49,208 nucleotides of DNA from Candidatus Dormiibacterota bacterium (GCA_955652675.1 CATPBP010000090.1:1-49208); one strand, 5' to 3'. Shown: positions 8,742 to 17,030, numbered from the stretch's first letter. A program made the numbers and translations. Notes: generated by a model from the sequence alone, not told the origin.

Positions 8742-10373
8742 CTAGTGTTCGGCGCGCAGCTCCACGCGGCGGATCTTGCCGCTGATCGTCTTCGGCAGCT
8801 CCCTCACGTATTCCACCTCGCGGGGGTATTTGTATGGCGCGGTGACGCTCCTGACGTGCTCCTGCAGCTCCTGGGTCAGCGCTTCTGACTCTGAATGCCC
8901 AGGTGCCAGGATCACGTACGCCTTGACTATCGTCCCCCGCATTGGATCCCCTTTCCCGACCACCGCGCATTCGACGACCGCCGGGTGTTCGATCAGGGCG
9001 CTCTCGACCTCGAAGGGGCCGATGCGGTAGCCGGCCGAGATGATCACGTCGTCCGCTCTTCCGACGAACCAGAAGTAGCCTTCGGCGTCCACATAGGCTC
9101 GATCACCGGTCACATACCAATCCCCGCGCTGGGAGGCTTCGGTGGCGGCAGGGTTGCGCCAGTACTCCTTGAAGAGGCCCACAGGGCGCTCAGGCCGCAT
9201 GCGGACCGCGATGTCTCCCTCCGACCCGGGTGGCAGCGGCATCCCCTCGTCGTCGATGACCGACACGTTCATGCCTGGGGACGGCTTGCCCATCGAGCCG
9301 GGTTTGACCTCAAGGCTGGGGAAATTGCCGCAGAGCAGGACCGTCTCGGTCTGTCCGTAACCATCCCGGATGAGGTGGCCGGTGCCCCGCTCCCAGGTCT
9401 CGATGACCTCCGGATTGAGCGGTTCGCCCGCGCCCACACACCAGCGAAGAGCGCGAGGATTGCGGCGGGACAGGTCCTCCTGCACGAGCATGCGATAAGC
9501 GGTCGGAGGCGCACAGAAGGTGGTGATCGGATAGCTCTCGAACAGGTCCAGCGTCTCAGAGGGGTTGAACCTGCCGCGCGCGTCCTGCACGAATAGCGCC
9601 GCGCCCATGTTCCAGGGACCGAAGAACGATGACCATGCCGCCTTCGCCCAACCGGTCTCCGAGAGGTTCAGATGCAGGTCATCCGGCTTCAGGTCGAGCC
9701 AGAAGCTGCCGGTTATCCGGTGGCCGATCGGATAGGAAGCATGCGTGTGCAGCACCATCTTCGGGTTGCCCACCGTGCCGGAGGTGAAGTAGATCAGGGC
9801 AGGATCGTCGCTCGCCGTGTCGACCGGCTGATGGCGGCCGTCGGCTTCCTCCAGCTCCTCGGCGTACGAGCGCCAACCCTCCGAGACCGGCTCCCCAGCA
9901 ACCTGGAAGAGCCGATCGAGGGATGGACATTCGCCGCGGATCTGGTCGACCTTGGCGGCGCCATCGGCGTCGGTCACGTAGGCGACGCCGTCCGCCAGCG
10001 CGGTCCGGTACTGGATGTCCTTCGCGGTCAGCAGCACGGTGCCGGGAACGGCCACGGCGCCCGCCTTGAAACAGCCGAGCAGCACCTCCCACCACTCGGG
10101 GATACGAGGCAGCTGGACCATGACCCGGTCTCCCGGGCGCACCCCGCTGCGCTGCAGCGCTTGTGCAAAGCGGTCGGAGCGCTCGGCGAATTCGCGAAAC
10201 GTCAAACGCCGCTCGGCGCCGTCCGGCCCGAGCCAGAGCATCGCCAGCTTCTTCGGGTTCTGGGCCCAGCTGCCGACCACGTCCCGCGCGAAGTTGAAAC
10301 GCTCTGGAACGTCCAGCCGGAACTCTCTGACGGCGCGATCGTAGTCGGTCAGATTGTGCTGCTCGGTGCTCAC
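8742..10373 (-). CDS. AMP-forming acyl-CoA synthetase (medium-chain / ACSM-like)
   Basis: Activates a carboxylic acid to its CoA thioester through an acyl-AMP. Length is 543 aa. The P-loop is YFTSGTVGNPKMV, followed by the A5-type motif GYGQTET, the hinge motif TGDRAYVDAEGYFWFVGRADD and the C-terminal catalytic lysine region LPKTISGKIRR. The sequence is closest in style to ACSM or benzoate/medium-chain ligases. The GTG start overlaps the upstream hydratase stop as GTGA. With the P450, dehydrogenase and hydratases it forms a beta-oxidation-like pathway. Confidence 0.9.
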   Translation of the reverse strand: MSTEQHNLTDYDRAVREFRLDVPERFNFARDVVGSWAQNPKKLAMLWLGPDGAERRLTFREFAERSDRFAQALQRSGVRPGDRVMVQLPRIPEWWEVLLGCFKAGAVAVPGTVLLTAKDIQYRTALADGVAYVTDADGAAKVDQIRGECPSLDRLFQVAGEPVSEGWRSYAEELEEADGRHQPVDTASDDPALIYFTSGTVGNPKMVLHTHASYPIGHRITGSFWLDLKPDDLHLNLSETGWAKAAWSSFFGPWNMGAALFVQDARGRFNPSETLDLFESYPITTFCAPPTAYRMLVQEDLSRRNPRALRWCVGAGEPLNPEVIETWERGTGHLIRDGYGQTETVLLCGNFPSLEVKPGSMGKPSPGMNVSVIDDEGMPLPPGSEGDIAVRMRPERPVGLFKEYWRNPAATEASQRGDWYVTGDRAYVDAEGYFWFVGRADDVIISAGYRIGPFEVESALIEHPAVVECAVVGKGDPMRGTIVKAYVILAPGHSESEALTQELQEHVRSVTAPYKYPREVEYVRELPKTISGKIRRVELRAEH

Positions 10374-10786
10374 CCGGCGGCGGCCTCCGCCTCGGGCAGC
10401 TGGACCGTCGCCTTTCCGATTGTGGTTCGGGTCCCGCCCGGGTCCTCAGTCCAGACCTCCAGCTCGGCGATACCGTCAGTGACCGCGGTAACCAGGCCCC
10501 GACAGCGGCAGGGCCGCCCCGGCAGATCGATACCCCGGTAGGTCACCTCGAAGCTCCTGAGGACTCCTCCGGAGCCGACGGCGGAGGTGATCAGCTGGGC
10601 CAGAAAGCCAGCCTTCAAAAGGCCGTGCAGTATCACGTCAGGCAGACCTGTCGCGCGCGCGAATTCCTGGTCATAGTGAATCTCGTAGAAATCTCCCGAC
10701 GCGCCCGCGTACTGGACCAGCTGGCGGGTGGTGGGGCTCTTCACCAGGTCCGGGAGCAGCTCGCCTTCTCGCAGCTCCAAGCTCAT
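10370..10786 (-). CDS. MaoC-like enoyl-CoA hydratase, catalytic-type subunit
   Basis: Hot-dog fold protein of 138 aa. The hydratase-2 motif is present as YAGASGDFYEIHYD (about residues 26-39): the catalytic Asp and His of the family's D-x-N-P-x-H motif are both there, although N-P is replaced by Y-E. The segment GLPDVILHGLL is the usual following substrate loop. ATG start, overlapping the upstream MaoC gene by 4 bases. Probably hydrates a trans-2-enoyl-CoA, as a partner of the preceding gene product. Confidence 0.85.
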   Translation of the reverse strand: MSLELREGELLPDLVKSPTTRQLVQYAGASGDFYEIHYDQEFARATGLPDVILHGLLKAGFLAQLITSAVGSGGVLRSFEVTYRGIDLPGRPCRCRGLVTAVTDGIAELEVWTEDPGGTRTTIGKATVQLPEAEAAAG

Positions 10787-11199
10787 CTGCGGATCCTCGT
10801 CCCGCGAACCCGCACCGCCACGCGGTCGTGCTGGTTCACGTATTCGGTGTCGAAGATCAAGAACAGCAAGCCTCCCGATCCTCCTCGCTTCTCGTAAACG
10901 TCGGTGAGAACGGTTCTGGTCCGGATCTCGTCGCCGATCCGGATCGGCTCGAGATACTCGAAACGGTCGCCACCGTTGAGCCAGCCCTTTCCGTACTCCA
11001 GCGCTTCGGGGATCTGGGGCGTCTCGGTCCCCAGCGCCACCACGAAGGTCGGAGGCGCTTCCTTAAGCCATCGCGGGTCATCGTCGCCGATGGCTTCGCA
11101 GAAGCGGCGAACGTGGCCCGCCTCGACCAGATTGACCTGCTCCTCGCCGCGCCAGCCAATCCTTGACTTCACGCGCTCCATCAGGGTGGGTTCGCCCAT
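10783..11199 (-). CDS. MaoC_dehydrat_N-like protein, probably non-catalytic hydratase subunit
   Basis: Hot-dog protein of 138 aa resembling the N-terminal half of double-hot-dog hydratases. Where the catalytic motif would be, it reads AIGDDDPRWLKEAPPTF and lacks the histidine, so it is likely the structural partner of the next gene. Pairs of this kind (for example ChsH1/ChsH2) are known from cholesterol side-chain degradation. The ATG at 11199 overlaps the dehydrogenase stop by one base (TGATG). The frame is open upstream to 11331 but that part only shadows the dehydrogenase. Confidence 0.82.
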   Translation of the reverse strand: MGEPTLMERVKSRIGWRGEEQVNLVEAGHVRRFCEAIGDDDPRWLKEAPPTFVVALGTETPQIPEALEYGKGWLNGGDRFEYLEPIRIGDEIRTRTVLTDVYEKRGGSGGLLFLIFDTEYVNQHDRVAVRVRGTRIRR

Positions 11200-12371
11200 C
11201 AACGGCCTCGCGGCAGGCCCAGGACCCGCTCCGCGATGATGTTGCGCTGGATCTCCGAGGAGCCCGCGTAGATGGTCTCCGCCTGCGCCCACATCCAGCC
11301 GTACTGCCACTGTCCCTCCGCGATCGACCACGGAGACTCGGGGGCCAGCGCCCCGTACATCCCCTGCACTGAGACCGCCGTCTCTTGAAGCCGCTTGTCC
11401 ATCTCCGACCAGAACAGCTTGGTCAGGCTGGCTTCAGGCCCGGGCACCATCCCCTGCTGCGCTCGGGTGAGGCTGCGAAGGCCGTTCACGCGGAAGATGT
11501 GGGACTCGATTCGCGCCTGCGCAACCCGCTGCCGCACGGTGTCGTCGGAGCCGGCGCCCTCCTGGCGCGTGAGTTCGGCCAGCGCCGCCACCGCTCGCTC
11601 GAATCGGGTGGCGTTGGCGAGGCCGTTTCGCTCGAAGCCGAAGGTCGCCATGGCCATGCGCCAGCCGTCGCTGGCCGAGCCGACCACGTCCCTGTCCTCG
11701 ACCAGGGCACCGGAGAGGAATATCTCGCAGAACTCGCCAGAACCGGTCATCTGGATGATCGGCCGCACCTCGATGCCGGGCTGCTTCATGTCGACCAGGA
11801 ACATGCCGATCCCGTGGTGCGGCGGCAGGCTGGGATCTGTGCGAGCCAGGAGAAAGCTGCGGTCGGCATAGTGGGCTCCGCTCGACCAGGTCTTCTGACC
11901 GTTCAGCACCCACTTGCCGTCGCTGCGCTCCGCGCGCGACTGCAGGGCGGCCAGGTCGCTGCCCGCGTTGGGTTCGCTGAAGCCCTGACAGAAGACGAGC
12001 TCCCCTGAGAGGATGCTGGCCAGGTAGGTCTCCTTCTGCCAGTCGCTGCCGTACACGCTCAGTAGTGGCGCCAGCAGGGAGACTCCGAGCCGGCCGATGA
12101 TGGGCGGCGCCCCGCTCAGCGCCAGCTCCTCCTGGTAGATGGACTGCATGACGGGCGTGGCACCCCTCCCGCCTCTTTCTCGAGGCCAGGCCAGCGTCAG
12201 CCAACCGCCTTCGTAAAGACGCCGCTGCCACTCGCGCTGGATCTCCTCGTCCTCCTCCTCCCGGTAGCCGCCCACGCCGCGGTGTTGCCAGTCCGGTGGG
12301 AGATTGGCGTCGAGCCAGGCCCGGAACTCGGCCCGAAAGGCCTCTTCTTCGGGCGAATTGCGCAGGTCCAT
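11199..12371 (-). CDS. Acyl-CoA dehydrogenase
   Basis: FAD-dependent acyl-CoA dehydrogenase, 390 aa, first gene of the catabolic operon. It begins MDLRNSPEEEAFRAEFRAWL, as many FadE proteins do. FAD and substrate motifs include FCQGFSEPNAGSDLAAL and the following NGQKTWSSGAHYAD; the C-terminus has YAGSSEIQRNIIAERVLGLPR, where the family binds FAD at the subunit interface. The typical catalytic Glu or Arg position cannot be placed with confidence. The ATG at 12371 was preferred over an open frame to 12572, because homology begins there. Confidence 0.9.
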   Translation of the reverse strand: MDLRNSPEEEAFRAEFRAWLDANLPPDWQHRGVGGYREEEDEEIQREWQRRLYEGGWLTLAWPRERGGRGATPVMQSIYQEELALSGAPPIIGRLGVSLLAPLLSVYGSDWQKETYLASILSGELVFCQGFSEPNAGSDLAALQSRAERSDGKWVLNGQKTWSSGAHYADRSFLLARTDPSLPPHHGIGMFLVDMKQPGIEVRPIIQMTGSGEFCEIFLSGALVEDRDVVGSASDGWRMAMATFGFERNGLANATRFERAVAALAELTRQEGAGSDDTVRQRVAQARIESHIFRVNGLRSLTRAQQGMVPGPEASLTKLFWSEMDKRLQETAVSVQGMYGALAPESPWSIAEGQWQYGWMWAQAETIYAGSSEIQRNIIAERVLGLPRGR

Positions 12372-12414
12372 GGTCGGGAGGCTAGCACCTTTGGTAAAAG
12401 ACGCAGTGATGGTT

Positions 12415-12771
12415 ATGAACGTGATCTGCGGGAACTGTGGGACGGCCCTCCTGGCTGGCGAGGCTACCTGCCGTAGGTGTGGGTCAACGTCGTACGCGGT
12501 GGTACAGCCGCGGCGCAAGAGCCGGTGGGCGGCGGCTGCCCTGGCCGCCCTGGTCCCAGGTCTGGGACACATCTATCTGGGGCACTATCCGAAGGGGCTG
12601 CTCTACCTGGCCGGGGCAAGCGGCCTCACCTTCCTTGGTCTGGACCTGGACTTGACGGTGATCGGCGCCGCAGTTGGCGTGCCAATGGAGCTGGGTGCGC
12701 TGGGCCTGTGGGCGCACGGAGTCTGGGACGCCTACAACACCGCCCGACGGATGGAGGTCGAGGGCTTCTAG
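12415..12771 (+). CDS. Zinc-ribbon membrane protein, TM2-like
   Basis: A 118-aa protein. The N-terminus holds a zinc ribbon with two CxxC pairs (ICGNC and CRRC, about residues 5-21), followed by a basic stretch and two to three hydrophobic helices. The GLGHIYLGHYPKGLLYL segment resembles TM2/DUF5683-type membrane domains. It diverges from the acyl-CoA dehydrogenase operon and its last 4 bases overlap the convergent glyoxalase-like gene. The start may be ATG at 12409 or 12415; no clear ribosome site is visible. Function unknown. Confidence 0.72.
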   Translation: MNVICGNCGTALLAGEATCRRCGSTSYAVVQPRRKSRWAAAALAALVPGLGHIYLGHYPKGLLYLAGASGLTFLGLDLDLTVIGAAVGVPMELGALGLWAHGVWDAYNTARRMEVEGF

Positions 12772-13466
12772 CGCAAAGTCAGCGGGCCGGCCGCCGCGTC
12801 GACGACGATCTCGGCGACGCCCGGCTGGCCCCGCTGAACCGCGTACTGAAAGTCGTCCGCAAGCAGTTGACGGACGCGCGCTAGAGCCTCGTCGGGTTCC
12901 GGATCGGAGAGCCGCGTGGAGAGAACGCCGCGCGCACGGCTGGGATGGTTCCCACCACCGGCGCCCGGAAAAAGCGCGGCCGGAACCTGCCATTCGATCA
13001 AAAAGGGCAGTGGACTGAATTCACCGCCAGGGACCAGCTCGGCGCTCCGCCAGGCCAGCTCCGTACCGTCCGGACGCTGCCTGCGTCCCTCCACCAGGTT
13101 GCCTTCGGGCAGGTCGAATCCGTTGGCTCTCAGGTTGGCGAGCGTGGCCTCGAGGTCCTCTGTGCGCGCCGCCCAGCCGGCGAACATGCGGCCGGTTTCG
13201 AGAGCACGACGAACGCGCAGGGAGGTCGGATGTCGCTCGGCCTCTGCATCGTCGACCACGGCGATCAGCTCCAGGTAACTGCCTCCCAGGGGCACGATGG
13301 CGTTACCGGTTCCGCGGCCTGGGTGCCGGCCTCCCGCGACAGCAAGGAGACCGTAGTCCCGTGCGAATCGATTCGCGGCCTGATCCAGGTCATGGACCGC
13401 GATCTGTACGTGGTCGAACTCGAGTCGAGGGCGGCGCGGCGCGGCGCCGCCCTCGAACGGGCTCAA
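12768..13466 (-). CDS. Glyoxalase-like (VOC superfamily) protein
   Basis: A 232-aa protein of the Glyoxalase_3 type. It starts with FDHVQIAVHDLDQAANRFARDYGL, the usual first beta-alpha-beta unit with a metal-binding His, and has GGSYLELIAVVD containing the possible Glu ligand. Such proteins are metal-dependent isomerases, dioxygenases or unknown; no substrate can be inferred. The start is TTG, 7 bases after the AT-hook gene stop, implying co-transcription. Confidence 0.78.
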   Translation of the reverse strand: MSPFEGGAAPRRPRLEFDHVQIAVHDLDQAANRFARDYGLLAVAGGRHPGRGTGNAIVPLGGSYLELIAVVDDAEAERHPTSLRVRRALETGRMFAGWAARTEDLEATLANLRANGFDLPEGNLVEGRRQRPDGTELAWRSAELVPGGEFSPLPFLIEWQVPAALFPGAGGGNHPSRARGVLSTRLSDPEPDEALARVRQLLADDFQYAVQRGQPGVAEIVVDAAAGPLTLR

Positions 13467-13472
13467 GAGTGG

Positions 13473-13892
13473 TTACTCGGACTGCGGCGGAGTGCGGCGC
13501 CTTGGAGACCGAGGAGTGCGCGTGGTTCTCGTCGACTGTGCGCTGCTGCGAGTCGAACGGCGGCGCGTACCTGTGGCGGTGGTCGAGGTCGTCGTCCGGC
13601 GCCGCCGCGGGGTCGTAGTGCCGCTCACGGCTCTCTGAACTCGGCGCTGCAAACTTCGAAGACCACGCTCCACAGTTCCGCTCGCGGCGGAGGTTCCCGC
13701 GGTGGCGAGCCGGTCGAGCTGGCGCTTGAGCTGTCTGTTCTCCCGAATGAGTTGGTTCACCATCTCGTTCAGGGTTTCCACGAGCTCTGCCCCACCGGCT
13801 CGCCGGCGACGAGAAGTCGAGCTGGAGCGGGTTCCGCTTCCAGGTGGACGGCCGCGACGTCTAGGCGCTGGGCTGGATTCTTCGTCTGCCAT
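13473..13892 (-). CDS. AT-hook, coiled-coil, basic-tailed DNA-binding protein (nucleoid-associated-like)
   Basis: A 139-aa, very basic protein. Residues about 11-20 read RRRGRPPGSG, a canonical AT-hook that inserts in the DNA minor groove. A short coiled coil follows (ELVETLNEMVNQLIRENRQL), probably for dimerisation. The rest is a low-complexity Ser/Thr/Arg tail, like histone H1-type tails of high-GC bacteria. The ATG has a GGGAG ribosome site 9 bases upstream, and a TATACT -10-like hexamer lies about 46 bases before it. I cannot assign it to a named family; a nucleoid-organising role is inferred. Confidence 0.78.
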   Translation of the reverse strand: MADEESSPAPRRRGRPPGSGTRSSSTSRRRRAGGAELVETLNEMVNQLIRENRQLKRQLDRLATAGTSAASGTVERGLRSLQRRVQRAVSGTTTPRRRRTTTSTTATGTRRRSTRSSAQSTRTTRTPRSPRRRTPPQSE

Positions 13893-13937
13893 GATTTCGG
13901 GCTCCCGTCTCAGTGGATTGAACGGTTCTGAAGCCGG

Positions 13938-13943
13938 AGTATA
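13938..13943 (-). promoter_or_regulatory. Possible -10 element for the AT-hook gene
   Basis: TATACT on the minus strand, 46 bases before the AT-hook protein's ATG and inside the short gap after the RNase H-like gene. It is AT-rich against a GC-rich background. No good -35 hexamer is found at 16-18 bases, so this is only a candidate. Confidence 0.3.
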
Positions 13944-13952
13944 TAACGCAGG

Positions 13953-14366
13953 TCACGCAGCAACGCGGATCGCTTGCTTGACCCAGGTTTTCAGTCCCTC
14001 GCGCGCTAGTTCATGTGCAGGATTGGCCTTACGGCTTACGTAACGGACGACCCGATGGCCACGTCTTGTCCGAGCTCGCACCTCGAAGACTGCGTCTCGA
14101 AACGTCTCGCTCGCAGGAAAGCGGCTGCGTACCACCGGAGCGCAATCTGTGCGCACGACGACGCGATGGAACGGCCACCTGGCTGCGGCCAACTCGAGCG
14201 CCGCGGCGCAGACCTGTGCTTCGAGTTGGGCCGAACCGCCTTCATGAACGAAGCCGAAGGACTCGGTGTACACGGCGCGGCCCCTGACAAAAACCGCCAG
14301 GCCGCAGCCTGCCCGGCCGTTCTTGTCGAGTGCGGCGTCAACGTAGATAACGAGGCACTCTCGCAA
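13953..14366 (-). CDS. RNase H-like (RVT_3-type) protein
   Basis: A 137-aa RNase H-fold protein. Expected acidic residues are seen in YVDAALDKNG (first Asp), AQLEAQVCAAALELA (Glu) and VVRTDC (second Asp). The fourth position, normally Asp in NxxAD, is His in KANPAHELAREG; an AH variant is common in the RVT_3 subgroup. It may cut RNA in RNA-DNA hybrids or may be a divergent member. The start is TTG with a GGGAGGG ribosome site about 9 bases upstream. Confidence 0.8.
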   Translation of the reverse strand: MRECLVIYVDAALDKNGRAGCGLAVFVRGRAVYTESFGFVHEGGSAQLEAQVCAAALELAAARWPFHRVVVRTDCAPVVRSRFPASETFRDAVFEVRARTRRGHRVVRYVSRKANPAHELAREGLKTWVKQAIRVAA

Positions 14367-14506
14367 GCGCGGAACCCTCCCGAATACGGAGACTTTTCGG
14401 GAGTTTAACAGGATCCCGGGGTCTTGGCCATCTCTGAACGCAACATGTTGTGGTGTGAGAGAGGAGTCCGGGAGGGGTCAGAGTCGAACCTTAACCCTCC
14501 CGTTGG

Positions 14507-15136
14507 TCACCGATAGCGTCGAGCGCCTGCACGCAGTCGTGAGACGATCTCGCTCGGCGCCTGTTCCAGCCCCCCCGACCGCGATGGAGGCGACGAATCG
14601 TAGTCCAGCTGCAGCTGGATCTCTCGCGCAGCGTCCTCACCGGCTAGGCGGCGGGTGAGTTCCAGGGCCAGGTCCATCCCGGCCGAGACTCCAGCCGAGG
14701 TCGCGAACTTTCCGTCGATGACATAGCGGTCGCTGCTGACTTCGATGCCGAAACTCTGGAGCGCCTCTTTGGCTAGCCAGTGAGTCGCCGCCCGCCTCCC
14801 GGCCAACACTCCGGCCTGAGCCAGCAGCAGGGCGCCGCTGCGTACCGAGCAGATCCATTCGGCGGTTTCCGCGCAGGCGCGGATGTAGTCCAGAAGAAGG
14901 GTGTGCTTCATCAGTGAAAGCTGGCCGGGACCGCCCGGGACCAGGAGCAGCTGAAGCGGAGGAGCGTCGGCGAATGCCGTGGTTGCCGTGATCTCCATCC
15001 CGCCTTCCCCCTGCACAGGACCCCGACGTGTCCAGATCAGGTGCACCTTCGCGTTCGGAAGCCGATTCAGAACTTCCCACGGACCCACGAGATCCAGCGG
15101 CGTGTGGCGCGGATAGACCAGGAACCCGATGTCCAA
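14507..15136 (-). CDS. DJ-1/PfpI family protein lacking the nucleophilic cysteine
   Basis: A 209-aa protein with the DJ-1/PfpI (isonitrile hydratase-like) layout: VYPRHTPLDLVGPWEVLNRLP at the N-terminus with the usual Glu, LLVPGGPG in the middle, and the elbow ICSVRSGALLLAQAGVLAGRRAATHW. In active relatives the elbow reads SVCTGALLLA; here the nucleophile position is Arg. The C-terminal GVSAGMDLALELTRRLAGEDAA is typical. The start is TTG. Loss of the cysteine suggests a non-enzymatic or altered role. Confidence 0.85.
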   Translation of the reverse strand: MDIGFLVYPRHTPLDLVGPWEVLNRLPNAKVHLIWTRRGPVQGEGGMEITATTAFADAPPLQLLLVPGGPGQLSLMKHTLLLDYIRACAETAEWICSVRSGALLLAQAGVLAGRRAATHWLAKEALQSFGIEVSSDRYVIDGKFATSAGVSAGMDLALELTRRLAGEDAAREIQLQLDYDSSPPSRSGGLEQAPSEIVSRLRAGARRYR

Positions 15137-15243
15137 CGCGGTCCATTGTCTCGCGTTGTTCTGTTCTGGGTCAGGCGTGCGCCGTGCCTCTCAGACCGGC
15201 CAGTGTGAGACCCGTAGGCGCTCGCTATGAGGGCAATCCGATC

Positions 15244-15280
15244 GGCGCGGCATCATCGCCGATGATCAGCAGGCCGCGCC
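15244..15280 (-). terminator. Strong palindromic hairpin after fabI
   Basis: Outer arms GGCGCGGC (15244-15251) and GCCGCGCC (15273-15280) enclose an inner palindrome ATCATCG-C-CGATGAT. It sits between the fabI stop and the DJ-1 gene, both on the minus strand. There is no T-run, so it may act as an RNA stabiliser or a factor-dependent stop rather than an intrinsic terminator. The rest of the 168-base gap shows nothing clear. Confidence 0.4.
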
Positions 15281-15304
15281 GCCCCAGCAGCCTTCGGGGC
15301 AGCG

Positions 15305-16105
15305 CTAGGAGTGCTTGGGGTCGCCGTCCGGTGTCGCCACTCCGATCGCATGGTGACCACCGTCCACGTGGATCACCTCGCCCGTGGTGGCCGGGAGATA
15401 GTCGCTGAGCAGTGCGCACACTGAGCGGCCGACCGGCCTGGGGTCGGTGGTGTCCCAGCCGAGCGGTGCCCGTTTGCCCCAGCTCTCCTCGACCAGGCCG
15501 AAGCCGGGCACGCCTTTGGCCGCGATCGTCCTCACCGGACCCGCTGAGACCGCGTTGACTCGAATCCCGAAGCGACCGAGATCGCGAGCCAGGTAGCGGA
15601 CTATGGCGACCAGGGCCGCCTTGCTAACGCCCATCCAGTCGTAAGAGGGCCAGGCGTGTACCGAGTTGTCGAAATCCAGCGCCACGATCGAACCGCCGTG
15701 CTCTTTCATGAGCGGCAGCAGCCCGACCGCGATCTGTTTGAGCGAGAAAGCGCTGATCCGGTAGGCGGTCGCAGCACTCTCCCAGGGAGTGTTCAGGAAG
15801 TTGCCGCCGAGGGCGTCCTCCGGCGCGTTGGCGATCGAGTGAACCCAGCCATCCAGGCGGCCCCAGCGCCGGCCCAGTTCTTCACAGACGGCGGCCGCGT
15901 CCTCCGCCTTGGTCGCGTCCAGCTCGAGCACGTCGGGCTGCGTGGGCAGGCGCTTCGCCATCATCTGGGTGATGCTCATCACCCGGCCGAAGCTGGTGAG
16001 CACTATCTCCGCCCCGGCTTTCTGTGCCTCCTCCGCGATCGAGAAGGCGATACTCTTGCGGTCCAGGACCCCCGTCACCAGCAGCTTCTTTCCTTCCAGC
16101 AGCAT
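15305..16105 (-). CDS. fabI: Enoyl-[acyl-carrier-protein] reductase (NADH), InhA-like FabI
   Basis: Last reductive step of type II fatty acid synthesis, 266 aa. The cofactor loop is GVLDRKSIAFSIAEEAQKAGAEI at the N-terminus. The catalytic Tyr and Lys are in SYDWMGVSKAAL with the FabI spacing Tyr-x6-Lys. The context FDNSVHAWPSYDWM resembles mycobacterial InhA more than Escherichia coli FabI. The C-terminus GEVIHVDGGHHAIG is typical. ATG start; it stands apart from other fatty acid genes here. Confidence 0.94.
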   Translation of the reverse strand: MLLEGKKLLVTGVLDRKSIAFSIAEEAQKAGAEIVLTSFGRVMSITQMMAKRLPTQPDVLELDATKAEDAAAVCEELGRRWGRLDGWVHSIANAPEDALGGNFLNTPWESAATAYRISAFSLKQIAVGLLPLMKEHGGSIVALDFDNSVHAWPSYDWMGVSKAALVAIVRYLARDLGRFGIRVNAVSAGPVRTIAAKGVPGFGLVEESWGKRAPLGWDTTDPRPVGRSVCALLSDYLPATTGEVIHVDGGHHAIGVATPDGDPKHS

Positions 16106-16190
16106 GAACCGCTAAAGGGTAAACAAAACGCGCGGCGAGCCAGGGTTTCGGGGGGGTACCGCCCTCTCCCAACTTGTCTAGTTGTCTTCT

Positions 16191-17030
16191 CTAGTTGTCT
16201 TCGGGGCCCGTTGCTACTGGCGCGTCGTCTCGGGTTGACCAGTCGCTCCAGGAGCCTGGGTAGAGGCGGGCTCCCGGGAGGCCTGCCACCTCCAGAGCGA
16301 GCAGGTGGTGGCACGCGCTCACGCCTGAGCCGCAGTAGGCGACGACCTGGTCACCGGAGCGCACTCCGAGCTGCTGGAACTGGCGCCTGAGCTCGTCGCG
16401 AGGTAGGAACCGCTTCTGGCCATCCAGATTTGACTGCCAGGGGACGCTGCGAGCACCGGGGATGTGGCCCGCTTTGGGGTCTATGGGCTCCACCTCGCCG
16501 CGGAATCGTTCGCCGGAGCGGGCGTCCAGCAGGACGAGTCCGGCGGCTGACCGCCGCAGCTCCTCGAAGTCAAGCTTGGCCGACTCGCGCGCCGGCGATG
16601 CGACGAAGTCGCCAGGCGCGACGTGACCCGCGCCCGTCGAGAGCTCGCCCGGCCACGCTGCGAGGCCACCGTCCAGCACGGCGACGTCGGCGTGCCCGAA
16701 GTAGCGCAGCAACCACCAGAGTCGCCCGGCCGAGAATCCGCCCTGGTCGTCATAAACGATGACGTACGACTTGCGGCCCACGCCGGCCCGCCTTATCGCC
16801 AGCTCGAAATCCTCGCGTGCCGGCAGCGGATGCCTTCCCTGGCCCCGTGTTCGCCCCGTGATCTCACTGTCCAGATCGACGAAGGCGGCGCCGGGAATGT
16901 GACCCGCCTCGTAGGCAGCGCGGCCCGAGCGTCCGTCCAGATACCAGCGGAGATCGATAACCCTCAGATCCGGTTCGCCGAGATGCTCTAGGAGCCAGCG
17001 CCCGTCCACCAGTGGCCGCGCAGCGGCCAT
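16191..17030 (-). CDS. Two-domain sulfurtransferase (thiosulfate / 3-mercaptopyruvate type rhodanese)
   Basis: Moves sulfane sulfur from a donor to a thiol acceptor or cyanide. Length is 279 aa with tandem rhodanese domains: an inactive N-terminal one (VIDLRWYLDGRSGRAAYEAGHIPGA) and a catalytic C-terminal one with YCGSGVSAC near residues 231-239, whose first Cys is the nucleophile. The CGSGV loop favours the mercaptopyruvate type, but the split from thiosulfate enzymes is not firm. Gaps of 72 and 85 bases separate it from ctaB and fabI. Confidence 0.92.
   Translation of the reverse strand: MAAARPLVDGRWLLEHLGEPDLRVIDLRWYLDGRSGRAAYEAGHIPGAAFVDLDSEITGRTRGQGRHPLPAREDFELAIRRAGVGRKSYVIVYDDQGGFSAGRLWWLLRYFGHADVAVLDGGLAAWPGELSTGAGHVAPGDFVASPARESAKLDFEELRRSAAGLVLLDARSGERFRGEVEPIDPKAGHIPGARSVPWQSNLDGQKRFLPRDELRRQFQQLGVRSGDQVVAYCGSGVSACHHLLALEVAGLPGARLYPGSWSDWSTRDDAPVATGPEDN

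Noticed and set aside
14469-14502. tRNA-like 3' end: GGTTCGACTC on the minus strand inside CGGGAGGG ... CCCTCCCG arms
   Set aside because: The bases next to the TTCGACT do not form a T-stem, and no D-arm, anticodon arm or CCA can be placed. It is better seen as a weak hairpin in the 140-base gap after the DJ-1 gene.
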